A DNA stretch of 64,000 nucleotides from DSCS01 sp035391585 (GTDB taxonomy: Bacteria; Macinerneyibacteriota; Macinerneyibacteria; Macinerneyibacteriales; DSCS01): positions 59,271 to 123,270 of the forward strand of contig CAZNOX010000003.1 of the NCBI GenBank assembly GCA_964574875.1, given 5' to 3'. Numbering within the stretch: position 1 is the first letter of the stretch; every line of letters starts with the position of its first letter. The position numbers were made by a program, and so were the translations under genes. The notes under the pieces were generated by a model. It made no database searches. It was not told where the DNA came from and saw only the letters and a list, made by a program, of their open reading frames with translations. Positions 22,137 to 30,110 of the stretch are shown piece by piece.

Positions 22137-23545
22137 GTGAGACTGTCGCCATCTTTACCGAAAAAAAAGAACTCTACGCTATTCCCCTCATCGTCTCAAA
22201 ACACGGGTACAGGACCCATATCGTCAATACACTCAAAGACCTCAAAGGGGCTGCCCAAAGGGGAAAGGCTCAGGCGGTCATCCTGGATCTTGATGCGGGG
22301 CTGGATGAGCATCTGGAACTGCTTGAGCGTATCGTCCGTGAAAAGGACCCCGCCATCTCCGTCATCGTCATCGCAAGGGAGACCTCCCTGAAAGCTCTCC
22401 GGAGAGCCATGCAGTTGGGGATCCGCTTTTTCCTCACCCGTCCCTTTCCCGAACGGGAGCTTATCGAAGCTCTTGAGAAGTCCTTTTTCCAGTATCATCT
22501 GGAACGGGAGAACGAGACCCTTCTGGAAAAACTCAACAGGAAAGTCTATCAGCTGAACCTGTTGAACGAGACCGCAAAGATGCTCAACTCTTCACTCAAA
22601 CTGGATGATATCCTCCTGAAGCTCATGCAGAATGCAGGCGCGCTGGTCAATGCTGAAGCCTGGACGCTTTTCATGTATAACAAGGAGAAGAATGTCCTGG
22701 TCTTCAAATACGTGGTGGGCGAAGCTTCGGATAAACTTACGGGAGTGGAGCTCCCCTGGGGGACAGGAATCGTCGGGTGGGCTGCGGCCAACAGACAGAG
22801 TATCCTTGTCAAGGATACCGGGAAAGATGAACGCTTCTTTAAGAAGATCGATAAGAAGACCAAGTTCACGACGAAAAGCGTCATCTGTGTCCCCATCGTC
22901 TATCGTGACGACCTTCTCGGTGTTGTGGAAGTGATCAACAAGCAGGACGGTTCAGCCTTTGACGAGGAGGATCTGAATATTCTGGAGATCCTGGTGGAAG
23001 ATGCCGCCATCTCTATCAAGAACACCTATCTCCTGGAGGAGACCTACACCCTGACCCTCATGGACCACCTGACTCGGCTCTATAATCTCCGGAAACTCAA
23101 TGACCTGCTCGGGGAGTTCCAGGAGGAGAAGCACCCGTTTTCGCTCCTGTTCATGGACCTGGACAACTTTAAAAGTGTCAACGACAACTACGGCCATGCG
23201 TACGGAAGCTCCACGCTCATCGAGTTCGCCGAGCTCCTCAAGAAGATCATCGATACAGAAGAGTACGGATTCCGTTACGGCGGCGATGAGTTCATCCTTC
23301 TTCTGCCGGGAAAGGGGATCGAAGAGGCCCGGGAGTGTGCAGAAAAGATCCATGAATGCCTGCGGACTTACAAGTTCATCAATAAAGACGGGATCGCGGT
23401 GACCTTAAGTGTCAGTATCGGGATCTCACACTTTCCCTCTCTCTCTCCTTCGGGACAGGAGGCCCTCTTTCAGGCGGACCGCGCCATGTACAGCGTCAAG
23501 CGCCGGGGAAAGAACGGGACAGCTCTGTTTCATAAAAACCTGTGA
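22133..23545 (+). CDS. REC-like, GAF and GGDEF protein (diguanylate cyclase)
   Basis: A 470-aa signalling protein. Residues 1-120 have a receiver-like fold (AVILDLDAG..., ISVIVIARETSLKALRRAMQLGIRFFLTRPF) with a conserved Asp but a divergent N-terminal acidic pocket. Residues 145-300 form a GAF domain (DILLKLMQNAGALVNAEAWTLF ... GIVGWAAANRQSILVKDT ... VPIVYRDDLLGVVEVINK). The GGDEF domain ends the protein, with the active site RYGGDEFILLLPG near residue 382 and DLDNFKSVND upstream. It should make cyclic di-GMP. The inhibitory RxxD site is not obvious. It is coupled to the phosphodiesterase gene by a 4-nt overlap. Confidence 0.9.
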   Translation: MSETVAIFTEKKELYAIPLIVSKHGYRTHIVNTLKDLKGAAQRGKAQAVILDLDAGLDEHLELLERIVREKDPAISVIVIARETSLKALRRAMQLGIRFFLTRPFPERELIEALEKSFFQYHLERENETLLEKLNRKVYQLNLLNETAKMLNSSLKLDDILLKLMQNAGALVNAEAWTLFMYNKEKNVLVFKYVVGEASDKLTGVELPWGTGIVGWAAANRQSILVKDTGKDERFFKKIDKKTKFTTKSVICVPIVYRDDLLGVVEVINKQDGSAFDEEDLNILEILVEDAAISIKNTYLLEETYTLTLMDHLTRLYNLRKLNDLLGEFQEEKHPFSLLFMDLDNFKSVNDNYGHAYGSSTLIEFAELLKKIIDTEEYGFRYGGDEFILLLPGKGIEEARECAEKIHECLRTYKFINKDGIAVTLSVSIGISHFPSLSPSGQEALFQADRAMYSVKRRGKNGTALFHKNL

Positions 23546-23563
23546 AAATTTTTAAAAAAACCC

Positions 23564-23591
23564 TTTACATCAAAGGGATCCTGTCTATAAT
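23564..23591 (+). promoter_or_regulatory. Promoter of tRNA-Pro
   Basis: TTTACA (23564-23569), 16 bp, TATAAT (23586-23591). The transcript would start near 23598, only about 3 nt before the mature tRNA. A perfect dyad CCCTTT-acatc-AAAGGG (23561-23577) covers the -35. Confidence 0.65.
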
Positions 23592-23600
23592 TCACTTCAT

Positions 23601-23674
23601 CGGGGCGTAGCGCAGTCCGGTAGCGCACTTGAATGGGGTTCAAGTGGTCGGAGGTTCAAATCCTCTCGCCCCGA
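23601..23674 (+). tRNA. tRNA-Pro (anticodon GGG)
   Basis: A 74-nt cloverleaf. The acceptor CGGGGCG (23601-23607) pairs fully with CGCCCCG (23667-23673), giving the C1-G72 pair typical of tRNA-Pro, with discriminator A at 23674. The anticodon stem is CTTGA/TCAAG and the loop ATGGGGT gives anticodon GGG. The T arm is GGAGG-TTCAAAT-CCTCT. CCA is not encoded, which agrees with a CCA-adding enzyme gene at 36176. It has its own promoter and is followed by a pyrimidine-rich tract. Confidence 0.95.
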
Positions 23675-23703
23675 TTTTCTCTTTTCCTTTTCCTCTCTCT
23701 CTC

Positions 23704-23709
23704 TATAAT
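23704..23709 (+). promoter_or_regulatory. -10 box for a possibly leaderless glycosyltransferase mRNA
   Basis: A perfect TATAAT ends 6 nt before ATG 23716, and no Shine-Dalgarno is visible. The -35 region (TTTTCC, 16 bp upstream) is poor, so read-through from the tRNA promoter is the alternative. Confidence 0.35.
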
Positions 23710-23715
23710 AGACCT

Positions 23716-24378
23716 ATGAAGATCCTCGCTGTGATTCCGGTTTACAATTCCTGGGAGACGGTGGCTCCCCTTGTGAGTGCTGTGAAGCGGCCGGGTGTGG
23801 ATGTCTGCCTTATCGATGACGGATCGGACCCCGGCGGAGTTCTGCCGTCTTTTCTTCAGCAGGAGGTCATTCTCCGGCATCCTGTCAACCTGGGGAAAGG
23901 GGCCGCTCTCCGGACCGGGTTCAGGTATGCTCTCGACCAGGGGTATGACGGGGTCGTGACCCTGGACAGTGACGGCCAGCATGCCCCCGACGACCTTCCG
24001 CTTTTTCTGGACTCTGCCCGGGAGCATCTGTTTGTCATCGGGAAAAGAGACCTCCGCCGCCCCCCCATGCCGGTCATGAGGCGCCTCTCCAACCGGATCA
24101 CCTCTTTCCTGCTCTCCAGGCTGTTGAACTGCTCTGTGGACGATGCCCAATGCGGATTCCGCTACATCCATAAAGAGGTCCTGTCTGGTGTGGCGACAGT
24201 CAAAAACGGATTTGAGATGGAGAGCGAGATGATCATCAATGCGGTGCGAAAGGGGTTTGTCCCTTATTTTATTCCTGTGAAGACCATCTACAGGGGAGAG
24301 AAGAGTGCCATCAGGGGGTTCCGGGATACAGCCGCCTTTGTGCGTCTCTATTTCAAAGCGCTCTTCAGCAGACGTTAA
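23716..24378 (+). CDS. Family 2 glycosyltransferase (polyprenyl-phosphate-sugar synthase-like)
   Basis: A 220-aa GT-A enzyme. VIPVYNSWETVAPLV starts the nucleotide-sugar fold, LIDDGSDPGG gives the first acidic site, GKGAALRTGFRYAL follows, and DSDGQHAPDDLP is the metal-binding DxD. FGIGKRDLRR-like and DAQCGFRYIHKEV residues match dolichol-phosphate-mannose-synthase-type proteins. There are no membrane segments. It probably moves a sugar onto a lipid carrier; donor and acceptor unknown. There is no ribosome site before ATG 23716. Its stop overlaps that of convergent hydF. Confidence 0.85.
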   Translation: MKILAVIPVYNSWETVAPLVSAVKRPGVDVCLIDDGSDPGGVLPSFLQQEVILRHPVNLGKGAALRTGFRYALDQGYDGVVTLDSDGQHAPDDLPLFLDSAREHLFVIGKRDLRRPPMPVMRRLSNRITSFLLSRLLNCSVDDAQCGFRYIHKEVLSGVATVKNGFEMESEMIINAVRKGFVPYFIPVKTIYRGEKSAIRGFRDTAAFVRLYFKALFSRR

Positions 24379-25577
24379 AGGCCGAAAGGGCGGACGATAC
24401 GGTCCAGGACGCCGTGAAATTTCGAGATGGCGACTCCGTAATTTGTCACAGGGACCCCGCGGGACTGGCACTGTCTGATGCGCCGTTTCATATCCATTCC
24501 GGTGAGCATACAGGCTCCGCAGTGGATCACCAGGGCGAATTCCTCAAGATCATCAGGAAAATCATGGCCGGCGGCGATGACCGTCTCGATGCTTTTTCCT
24601 GTATACTCATTGATCCAGCGGGGGATCTTGACGCGGCCGATATCATCGGACTGGGCATGATGGGAACAGGCTTCAGCCACAAGGACCCTGTCCCCGTCGT
24701 GAAGGCTGTCGATGGCGCGGGCCCCCTGGACCAGGGGAGCCAGTTCGCCTTTATACCGGGCAAAGGCTGTGGAGAAGGTGGTGAGTGGAATGGGCTCCGG
24801 GACGAGTGTATGGACAAGCTTGACGGCCTGGGAATCGGTGATGACCAGGGAGGGAGGGTTTTTCAAAGACTCAAGGGCGCGCGTGACATCGCTCTCTTTC
24901 ACCGTGTAGGCCAGGGCATCTCTGTCAAGGACATCGCGAAGGACCTGGACCTGGGGAAGGATCATCCGGCCCCGGGGGGCCCCGGGATCGATGGGTGTCA
25001 CGAGAAGGACGATGTCAGCCGGTTTGAGGATATCACCGATGATGGGACGCTCCTCCTTGTAGGAATCGGGGACAAGGGCGATGATCTGCTCCCGGGCTTC
25101 CGGGACACCGGCCCCTGTGGCTGTGGAGAGAAGGGCATAGGGGTAGCCCTTCTCCCTGCAGAGGGAGAGGGATTGCTCCGGGGGAGCGCTCTTATCGTTC
25201 TTATTGAAGAGGATCAGGAACGGGATCTCCATCTTTTCAAGCTGGGTAACGGCGGCCTCTTCGTCAGGGGTCAATCCCTGTTCGTCTGTGACCAGGAGAG
25301 CCATATCGCTTCTCCAGAGGACTTTGAGAGAGGCCTGGACCCGTTTCTGCCCCACTGTGCCCACATCGTCGATTCCGGCTGTGTCGTAAAACGTGACAGG
25401 GCCCACGGGGAGGAGCTCAAAATGCTTGGCAACGGGATCGGTGGTGGTCCCGGGCTGCTCATCCACAATGGCGATGGTCTGTCCGGTGAGGGCGTTGATG
25501 AGAGATGACTTGCCGACATTACGACGGCCGATAAGGGCGATGACAAGACGTTCTCCGCGGGGGGCTTTCATGCTCAT
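24375..25577 (-). CDS. hydF: [FeFe]-hydrogenase maturation GTPase HydF
   Basis: A 400-aa protein. The GTPase domain has GRRNVGKSSLINAL, the switch residues in DEQPGTTTDP, YDTAGIDD and NKND. The C-terminal cluster-binding domain shows EACSHH (about residue 304) and IHCGACM about 50 residues later, the Cys-x-His ... His-Cys-x-x-Cys layout of HydF. HydF carries the 2Fe precursor that HydE and HydG build and hands it to the hydrogenase. Neither partner nor the hydrogenase is in this window. Its presence implies H2 metabolism and anaerobic growth. ATG 25577 follows GGAGG; ATG 25571 is a close alternative. Confidence 0.95.
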   Translation of the reverse strand: MSMKAPRGERLVIALIGRRNVGKSSLINALTGQTIAIVDEQPGTTTDPVAKHFELLPVGPVTFYDTAGIDDVGTVGQKRVQASLKVLWRSDMALLVTDEQGLTPDEEAAVTQLEKMEIPFLILFNKNDKSAPPEQSLSLCREKGYPYALLSTATGAGVPEAREQIIALVPDSYKEERPIIGDILKPADIVLLVTPIDPGAPRGRMILPQVQVLRDVLDRDALAYTVKESDVTRALESLKNPPSLVITDSQAVKLVHTLVPEPIPLTTFSTAFARYKGELAPLVQGARAIDSLHDGDRVLVAEACSHHAQSDDIGRVKIPRWINEYTGKSIETVIAAGHDFPDDLEEFALVIHCGACMLTGMDMKRRIRQCQSRGVPVTNYGVAISKFHGVLDRIVRPFGL

Positions 25578-25636
25578 GGGGACCTCCTCATCCTTTGGTG
25601 CGACGGGGAAAAGAATCTTCTCCCGTCTCTAAAATT

Positions 25637-25665
25637 ATGGTATCATCAGGGGTGAGGGGGTTCAA
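25637..25665 (-). promoter_or_regulatory. Promoter of hydF, with 5'UTR hairpin
   Basis: Minus strand: TTGAAC (25660-25665), 17 bp, TACCAT (25637-25642). The leader of about 50 nt contains a stem GACGGG (25602-25607) / CCCGTC (25622-25627). Both boxes are imperfect. Confidence 0.4.
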
Positions 25666-25704
25666 GAGAAAATTGTAACCGGAGTGGAAACATTTAAGGA
25701 GAGT

Positions 25705-26385
25705 ATGGACGCTTCCCGCCCAGCAGATCAACGGAGACTGAAAGAGTATGAAAAGCTCCGTCACCGTATGGTGGAAGAGCAGCTTGTCTCCCGGGGGATC
25801 AGAGACCCTCTCGTCCTGAGAGCCTTTCGGATCGTCCCGCGGGAGTTCTTTGTCCCGTCGTTTTTGAAAAACAGCGCTTATAAAGATGCCCCTCTTCCCA
25901 TCGGCCGCGGCCAGACCATCTCTCAGCCTTATATCGTTGCCAGGATGATGGAGATGCTGGAGCTGAGCGGCGCAGAGAGGCTTCTTGAGATCGGGACCGG
26001 GTCGGGATATCAGACGGCTCTTCTCTCGTACTGCTGTGATGTCCTTTACTCCATGGACCGTATCGAAGCTTTTGTGAAAAAAGCACGGAAAGCCCTGGAC
26101 AGCCTGGGCCTGTTCAAACCCTTTCTCTATACCGGAGACGGATCGCTGGGCTATCCTCCGAAAGCCCCTTACGACAGGATCATCGTATCGGCGGCGGCTC
26201 CGCTCCTCCCCCGGGCCCTTCTGGAACAGCTGGCAGAAGGCGGGATCCTGGTCATGCCGGTGGGCGCTGAGTGGGGGCAGCAGCTCGTCCGCGCAGTGCG
26301 GACCAACGGAGAGATCGTCGTAGAGAAGAGTGAAGGATGTCTCTTCGTTCCTCTCATCGGAGACGGCGGCTGGAAAGAGCCGTAG
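25705..26385 (+). CDS. pcm: Protein-L-isoaspartate O-methyltransferase
   Basis: A 226-aa SAM-dependent repair enzyme that methylates isoaspartyl residues in damaged proteins. MVEEQLVSRGIRDPLVLRAF, IGRGQTISQPYIVARMMEML and the SAM loop LLEIGTGSGYQTALL are diagnostic. The start ATG 25705 has AAGGAGAG; an in-frame GTG at 25684 lacks one. A candidate terminator overlaps its stop. The S-adenosylhomocysteine it forms would be cleared by AhcY, encoded elsewhere in the window. Confidence 0.93.
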   Translation: MDASRPADQRRLKEYEKLRHRMVEEQLVSRGIRDPLVLRAFRIVPREFFVPSFLKNSAYKDAPLPIGRGQTISQPYIVARMMEMLELSGAERLLEIGTGSGYQTALLSYCCDVLYSMDRIEAFVKKARKALDSLGLFKPFLYTGDGSLGYPPKAPYDRIIVSAAAPLLPRALLEQLAEGGILVMPVGAEWGQQLVRAVRTNGEIVVEKSEGCLFVPLIGDGGWKEP

Positions 26386-26395
26386 GGTCTTTTTT
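26372..26395 (+). terminator. Candidate terminator of pcm
   Basis: Stem AAAGAgCC (26374-26381) / GGgTCTTT (26385-26392) with one G-G mismatch and a GTA loop, followed by T's to 26395. It overlaps the pcm stop codon. Confidence 0.45.
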
Positions 26396-26396
26396 C

Positions 26397-26425
26397 TTGA
26401 CGCTCAGGCCTTTGTTTGATAGGCT
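26397..26425 (+). promoter_or_regulatory. Promoter of the helicase-loader-like gene
   Basis: TTGACG (26397-26402), 17 bp, TAGGCT (26420-26425). The -35 is good and the -10 weak. Confidence 0.4.
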
Positions 26426-26447
26426 TCCAGCATAACGGGGAGGTTTT

Positions 26448-27515
26448 ATGCTCGAGGACAAAACGAAAAAAAGCGGAGACTTCCGGTCCCTGAGAGAGTA
26501 TTACAACTATCTCACCACAGGCAGAAAAATCGAAGATTTCGGGTATAATCCCTTGCTGAGCCACGCCCATGAGAAGAACAGAAAACCCATTGCCGCATAC
26601 AATGCCTACCGTGAAGAGCTCCTCGGGAAAGTCCATGAGCGCCTTCTCGATGAGATCGGGAACAAGAGCCAGGTGGACCAGCTCTTCAACAAACAGTTTT
26701 TCCTCAACGGGGAACCCCTGAGATATGTCATGAAATCTCCCGCAGAATCCACAGAGTCCTTTGTCCGCGGCCTCCGCTCCTTCTACGAAGGGGTCAACAA
26801 AGTCGCCCGTGAGAAATTCGGCCTTCAGCCCATCACCGTCAACGGGGAGGAGAGCTGTTACCTCTGCAAACGGACGGGACGAGTCATCATCGTGGAAGAG
26901 TACAACGCCAACAGGGAGAGCCTCGCCCTCTGCCCCCATCTCTACAGCCGCATCATGGAAGAGTCCGGTATCAACCGACGGTTTCAACATAAAGGCTTTG
27001 ATGAATTCATCGTCGAAGAGAGCAACAAGGCTGCAGTCCGGGCCATGAAAAAGTATGCCTCCTGTTTTGAGACGGTCCTTCAGACAGGAGAGAGCCTTCT
27101 TTTGATCGGCCCTGTGGGAACGGGAAAGACTCATCTCGGGATGGCCGTCCTCATGGAACTGATGAGGAAACCTCTTTATCTGCGGTTTGAGCTGTTGCGG
27201 AAACGCTACATCAGCCTGCCCCAGTTCCTCAATGAACTCAGGGCATCTTACCGTGAGGAGAGGCTGAAAGACTTAGCCGAATGTGAGTTTCTCATTATAG
27301 ATGACCTGGGAATCGAGACTCTGGACGAGTGGGGGCGGGACAAGGTCTTTACCCTGGTGAATACACGGTACCAGGAAAAACTCCCCACCATCTTCATTTC
27401 CGACCTCTCCCCCCAGGAGCTGGTCAACAAACTGGATGAACGGATCCTCTCCAGGCTCCATGAGATGGCCCGGGGTGTCCGTATCGGCGGAGAAGACCGC
27501 CGGCGGAAAAACTGA
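26448..27515 (+). CDS. DnaC/DnaI-like AAA+ ATPase, putative helicase loader
   Basis: A 355-aa protein. Residues 1-125 are helical and unique. A zinc-like cluster follows, CYLCKRTGRV and LCPH about 20 residues later. The AAA+ domain has Walker A LIGPVGTGKTHLGMAVL (about 222), Walker B FLIIDDLGIETLDEW and a sensor block ISDLSPQELVNKLDERILSRLHEMARGV, as in DnaC, DnaI and IstB. There is no transposase next to it, so a chromosomal helicase loader acting on DnaB is likelier than an IS21 helper. The zinc cluster before the AAA+ domain recalls DnaI of Firmicutes. Confidence 0.8.
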   Translation: MLEDKTKKSGDFRSLREYYNYLTTGRKIEDFGYNPLLSHAHEKNRKPIAAYNAYREELLGKVHERLLDEIGNKSQVDQLFNKQFFLNGEPLRYVMKSPAESTESFVRGLRSFYEGVNKVAREKFGLQPITVNGEESCYLCKRTGRVIIVEEYNANRESLALCPHLYSRIMEESGINRRFQHKGFDEFIVEESNKAAVRAMKKYASCFETVLQTGESLLLIGPVGTGKTHLGMAVLMELMRKPLYLRFELLRKRYISLPQFLNELRASYREERLKDLAECEFLIIDDLGIETLDEWGRDKVFTLVNTRYQEKLPTIFISDLSPQELVNKLDERILSRLHEMARGVRIGGEDRRRKN

Positions 27516-27518
27516 CCT

Positions 27519-27728
27519 TTAAAACAGCAGAGAGATCCCCTTTGCCACAGCCAGGTCCACAAGAGCCTCTTCGGAGAGGCCGGCCAGGAGCGCGCATTGG
27601 GAGAGGTCTGCATCCCCGTTCCGCAAAAGATAGAGGGCGACCACTGTCTGAAGCTTGCCGGCGTCGTCTCCGGGAAGATCGATCTTTCTGAGCAGCTCCT
27701 CTTGGATATTCAGGGTTACAGGCGCCAT
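27519..27728 (-). CDS. UPF0175-like small protein
   Basis: A 69-aa protein: VTLNIQEELLRKI, then AGKLQTVVALYLLRNGDADLSQCALLAGLSEEALVDLAVAKGI. The helix-turn-helix-like ALYLL..G..sLs.cA.LAGLs pattern matches the UPF0175 family, often proposed as antitoxin-like regulators. No toxin gene is adjacent: its neighbours are the loader (convergent, 3 nt) and the divergent pilin operon. It has a clear ribosome site (AAAGGAGAA) and a strong promoter. It may regulate its own or the divergent promoter, but that is a guess. Confidence 0.62.
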   Translation of the reverse strand: MAPVTLNIQEELLRKIDLPGDDAGKLQTVVALYLLRNGDADLSQCALLAGLSEEALVDLAVAKGISLLF

Positions 27729-27755
27729 GAGGGGTTCTCCTTTCTCTTTTCCTCT

Positions 27756-27783
27756 ATTATAGAAAAAGTCGCGTAAAAGTCAA
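27756..27783 (-). promoter_or_regulatory. Strong promoter of the UPF0175-like gene
   Basis: Minus strand: TTGACT (27778-27783), 16 bp, TATAAT (27756-27761). Close to consensus; it faces away from the pilin cluster. Confidence 0.65.
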
Positions 27784-27798
27784 CCTGGCGGGCCGTAT

Positions 27799-27815
27799 TG
27801 CACAATTTTAGTGCA
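27799..27815. promoter_or_regulatory. Candidate activator site for the sigma-54 promoter
   Basis: A dyad TGCAC (27799-27803) - 7 nt - GTGCA (27811-27815), centred about 105 bp upstream of the -24 element. Enhancer-binding activators of sigma-54 usually bind dyads 80-150 bp upstream. Confidence 0.4.
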
Positions 27816-27910
27816 CTTCAGGGAAAAACCGGATTTATGACAGCAGATGAGGAAATGCCTATTTTCCTTCTATTTCAGGAGTTGAGGACAACCGGGGAAG
27901 AACCTCTTCT

Positions 27911-27928
27911 TTGGCACGGGAGTTGCTT
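27911..27928 (+). promoter_or_regulatory. Sigma-54 (-24/-12) promoter of the pilin-like cluster
   Basis: TTGGCACG-GGAG-TTGCTT matches the RpoN consensus YTGGCACG-N4-TTGCW at every position. It lies 34 nt before ATG 27962. rpoN itself is at 39462. I found no other match of this quality in the window. Confidence 0.85.
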
Positions 27929-27961
27929 AACCATAAGGGAAAGGGAAGAAGGAGGTTTTGT

Positions 27962-30100
27962 ATGAAGATGAACAGACGCGGTATGGCCTTTCTCATGGCG
28001 CTCGGGATGGTTGCGATTTCAGCTGTCATGATCGCCTCTCTGGCCATGCTGATCTCCTCATATGTATCGACCACACGGTCCAGCAAGCAGAAAGAGTATT
28101 CTCTCCACTATGCCAATATGGCGCTGGATGAGATCAAATGGCATATTCAGAAGGGCTACAAACGATGGCTCTACGAGGCCACACACTCGCCGGGGTCAGA
28201 CGGGATCTATGATTATGAGACCCGCGCCCACAGCAATGACGACTCGATCCTCACATCCAGTGTGAACCCCGACAGCAGCACAGAGGGAGGGTACACCTAT
28301 ACCGCCGTCTCTGTGGACGATATCGGCAATACCTACTGGATCAAAGTGGTGGACCATCTCATCTGGCCTGACGGAAAGATCCGGGAAGATTACTACACCG
28401 TCGCCTCCACGTCAGGGCTCAAGCCTTCGGGACGTATTGAAGGCTGGATCAGGATCTCGGACAAAGACGATACCATCAGCCAGTACAATTTCGTCTATGA
28501 TATCTTCTGCAAGGGAACCGACCTGCGCGGCGTGAAGCTCAGCATGGACGGGAACACCGTGGTCATCGAGGATGACCAGCCGCCCAAGGTCTCCTACATC
28601 CGCGCCACGGCGCGGGGATCGGACTCCATCTCCGTAAGTGAGTTCAGCGTGGGAGTCTTCAAGGGACATATCAATGTGGGAAAAGGCTACAATGTCTTCG
28701 GAAAACTCCATGCCTACGACTATATCGACTTTGTCTTCACGCCCCAGATGTATGAGATGGACGTGGCCAAGATCTACGACCAGTTCAGCGTGAGCAACAA
28801 GGGAACCGGTTTCTATCTTCACGGGAGCCTTCTGGCCAGCTCCATCGAAGCCCAGAAGGCCTATCTGGAAGCCCATAAGAACGATACGATCAATCTTCAG
28901 GGCGATAACTCCGAGATCCGGACATGGGGATTTCATCAGAATAAGAAGGCCTGGGCCTCTTTTGTGGGGGACAACGCTCATCCTGAGATCATTCCTCCCA
29001 TCAGCCCCAAGACCAATGAGCACTTCTCCATGGTGAGGCGCGAAGCCCACGCCAACGGGATCCACGTCCAGGGCGGGGATGTCCGGTTTATCTACCTGGA
29101 TCCGGGAGCGTTGAATGTCAACGGAGACGGGAAGCTGAAGATCACTCTGTCAAGCGGGGAGATCTTTGTCAACGGCGTCTCCAAGGGGAGCGGATCGGGA
29201 GTGGCCGTGACGGTGAATATCGCCGACCTTCGTTCGCCTCTCATGTACGTGGACGGGAACCCGTCCACGGGGACCTACTACAATGCCACAGTGGGAAACT
29301 TTTCGGCCTTGAACATCACTTCGGGGATCTACATGACCCGGGGAGTCCGGGGGCTCACAGGTGTCCTGGACGGCCAGTTTTCTCTTTTTTGTGACTACGA
29401 TGTCGTCTTTTCCGGGGATGTCCTCTACCAGGAGTATATCGGGACCATCCCCTTCCTCTACAAGGACCTTCTGGACAGCGGGAAGATCAAACAGCCCTAC
29501 TCCGGGGCCGGCGCCCAGCCCGATATGGACAAACCCAATATCCTGGGTGTCTTCACCAAGCATGATATCATCATCCCCGCGGATATGTTCAATCAGCCCT
29601 ATTCCATCCAGTCGTGGGGGGCCTATTCCTGGAAGCTGAAATATGATAAATGGAATCCCTACCAGGGGGACTGGAGCGGAGAACCCTCCCGTCGTGTGGA
29701 CGGAGAGGGGACCGGCGTCCTTACCGGAGCCGTTTCCGGTGGGGGGGATATCTTTCCGGATATCTTCACCATGGGCGTCTACTACGCCAACCACCGCGTC
29801 TACGGAGAGATCCCCAGCGGAAGCTCGTCCGGAGAGTACTACAATCGGGATAAGTCCTATTACTGCCAGCAGAAGGGAACCTGGTTCCTCTACGGCAGTG
29901 TGACCTGTGATGAGCAGGTCTTTGCCGTTTTGAGTAATGTGGGGCAGCAGACCTGGTGGGACGGATTCAAATACCGAAGCTACAATTACGATCCGAATCT
30001 CTATACCTATGAGCCGCCCTTCAGCCTGAGGGTGGAAGTGCAGCCCATATGGAGCTGGCGCGTGACGACCACGTATCCCGCGGGCCTGGCGGAGTATTAA
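27962..30100 (+). CDS. Large PilX/GspK-like pilin-type protein
   Basis: A 712-aa exported protein. The N-terminus MKMNRRG then MAFLMALGMVAISAVMIASL is a type III (prepilin) signal with basic leader, glycine at -1 and one long hydrophobic helix. Glu at +5 is missing, as in GspK and PilX, which sit at pilus tips. The rest is beta-rich, with many Gly, Tyr, Asp and Ser, and no domain I recognise. ATG 27962 follows AAGGAGG; the sigma-54 promoter is 34 nt upstream. Two more pilin-type genes follow at 10 and 16 nt. The size is far above normal pilins (150-250 aa) and twice that of GspK. Confidence 0.72.
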   Translation: MKMNRRGMAFLMALGMVAISAVMIASLAMLISSYVSTTRSSKQKEYSLHYANMALDEIKWHIQKGYKRWLYEATHSPGSDGIYDYETRAHSNDDSILTSSVNPDSSTEGGYTYTAVSVDDIGNTYWIKVVDHLIWPDGKIREDYYTVASTSGLKPSGRIEGWIRISDKDDTISQYNFVYDIFCKGTDLRGVKLSMDGNTVVIEDDQPPKVSYIRATARGSDSISVSEFSVGVFKGHINVGKGYNVFGKLHAYDYIDFVFTPQMYEMDVAKIYDQFSVSNKGTGFYLHGSLLASSIEAQKAYLEAHKNDTINLQGDNSEIRTWGFHQNKKAWASFVGDNAHPEIIPPISPKTNEHFSMVRREAHANGIHVQGGDVRFIYLDPGALNVNGDGKLKITLSSGEIFVNGVSKGSGSGVAVTVNIADLRSPLMYVDGNPSTGTYYNATVGNFSALNITSGIYMTRGVRGLTGVLDGQFSLFCDYDVVFSGDVLYQEYIGTIPFLYKDLLDSGKIKQPYSGAGAQPDMDKPNILGVFTKHDIIIPADMFNQPYSIQSWGAYSWKLKYDKWNPYQGDWSGEPSRRVDGEGTGVLTGAVSGGGDIFPDIFTMGVYYANHRVYGEIPSGSSSGEYYNRDKSYYCQQKGTWFLYGSVTCDEQVFAVLSNVGQQTWWDGFKYRSYNYDPNLYTYEPPFSLRVEVQPIWSWRVTTTYPAGLAEY

Positions 30101-30110
30101 GGGGGGATGT

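Noticed and set aside
24414..25508. 364-codon open frame opposite hydF
   Set aside because: No recognisable domain, and hydF has complete motifs on the other strand.
26448..27515. IS21-type insertion element (IstB)
   Set aside because: No IstA transposase, inverted ends or target duplication seen; the N-terminal zinc region differs from IstB.
27519..27728. Toxin-antitoxin pair around the UPF0175-like gene
   Set aside because: There is no toxin-like gene on either side; the neighbours are the loader and the pilin cluster.
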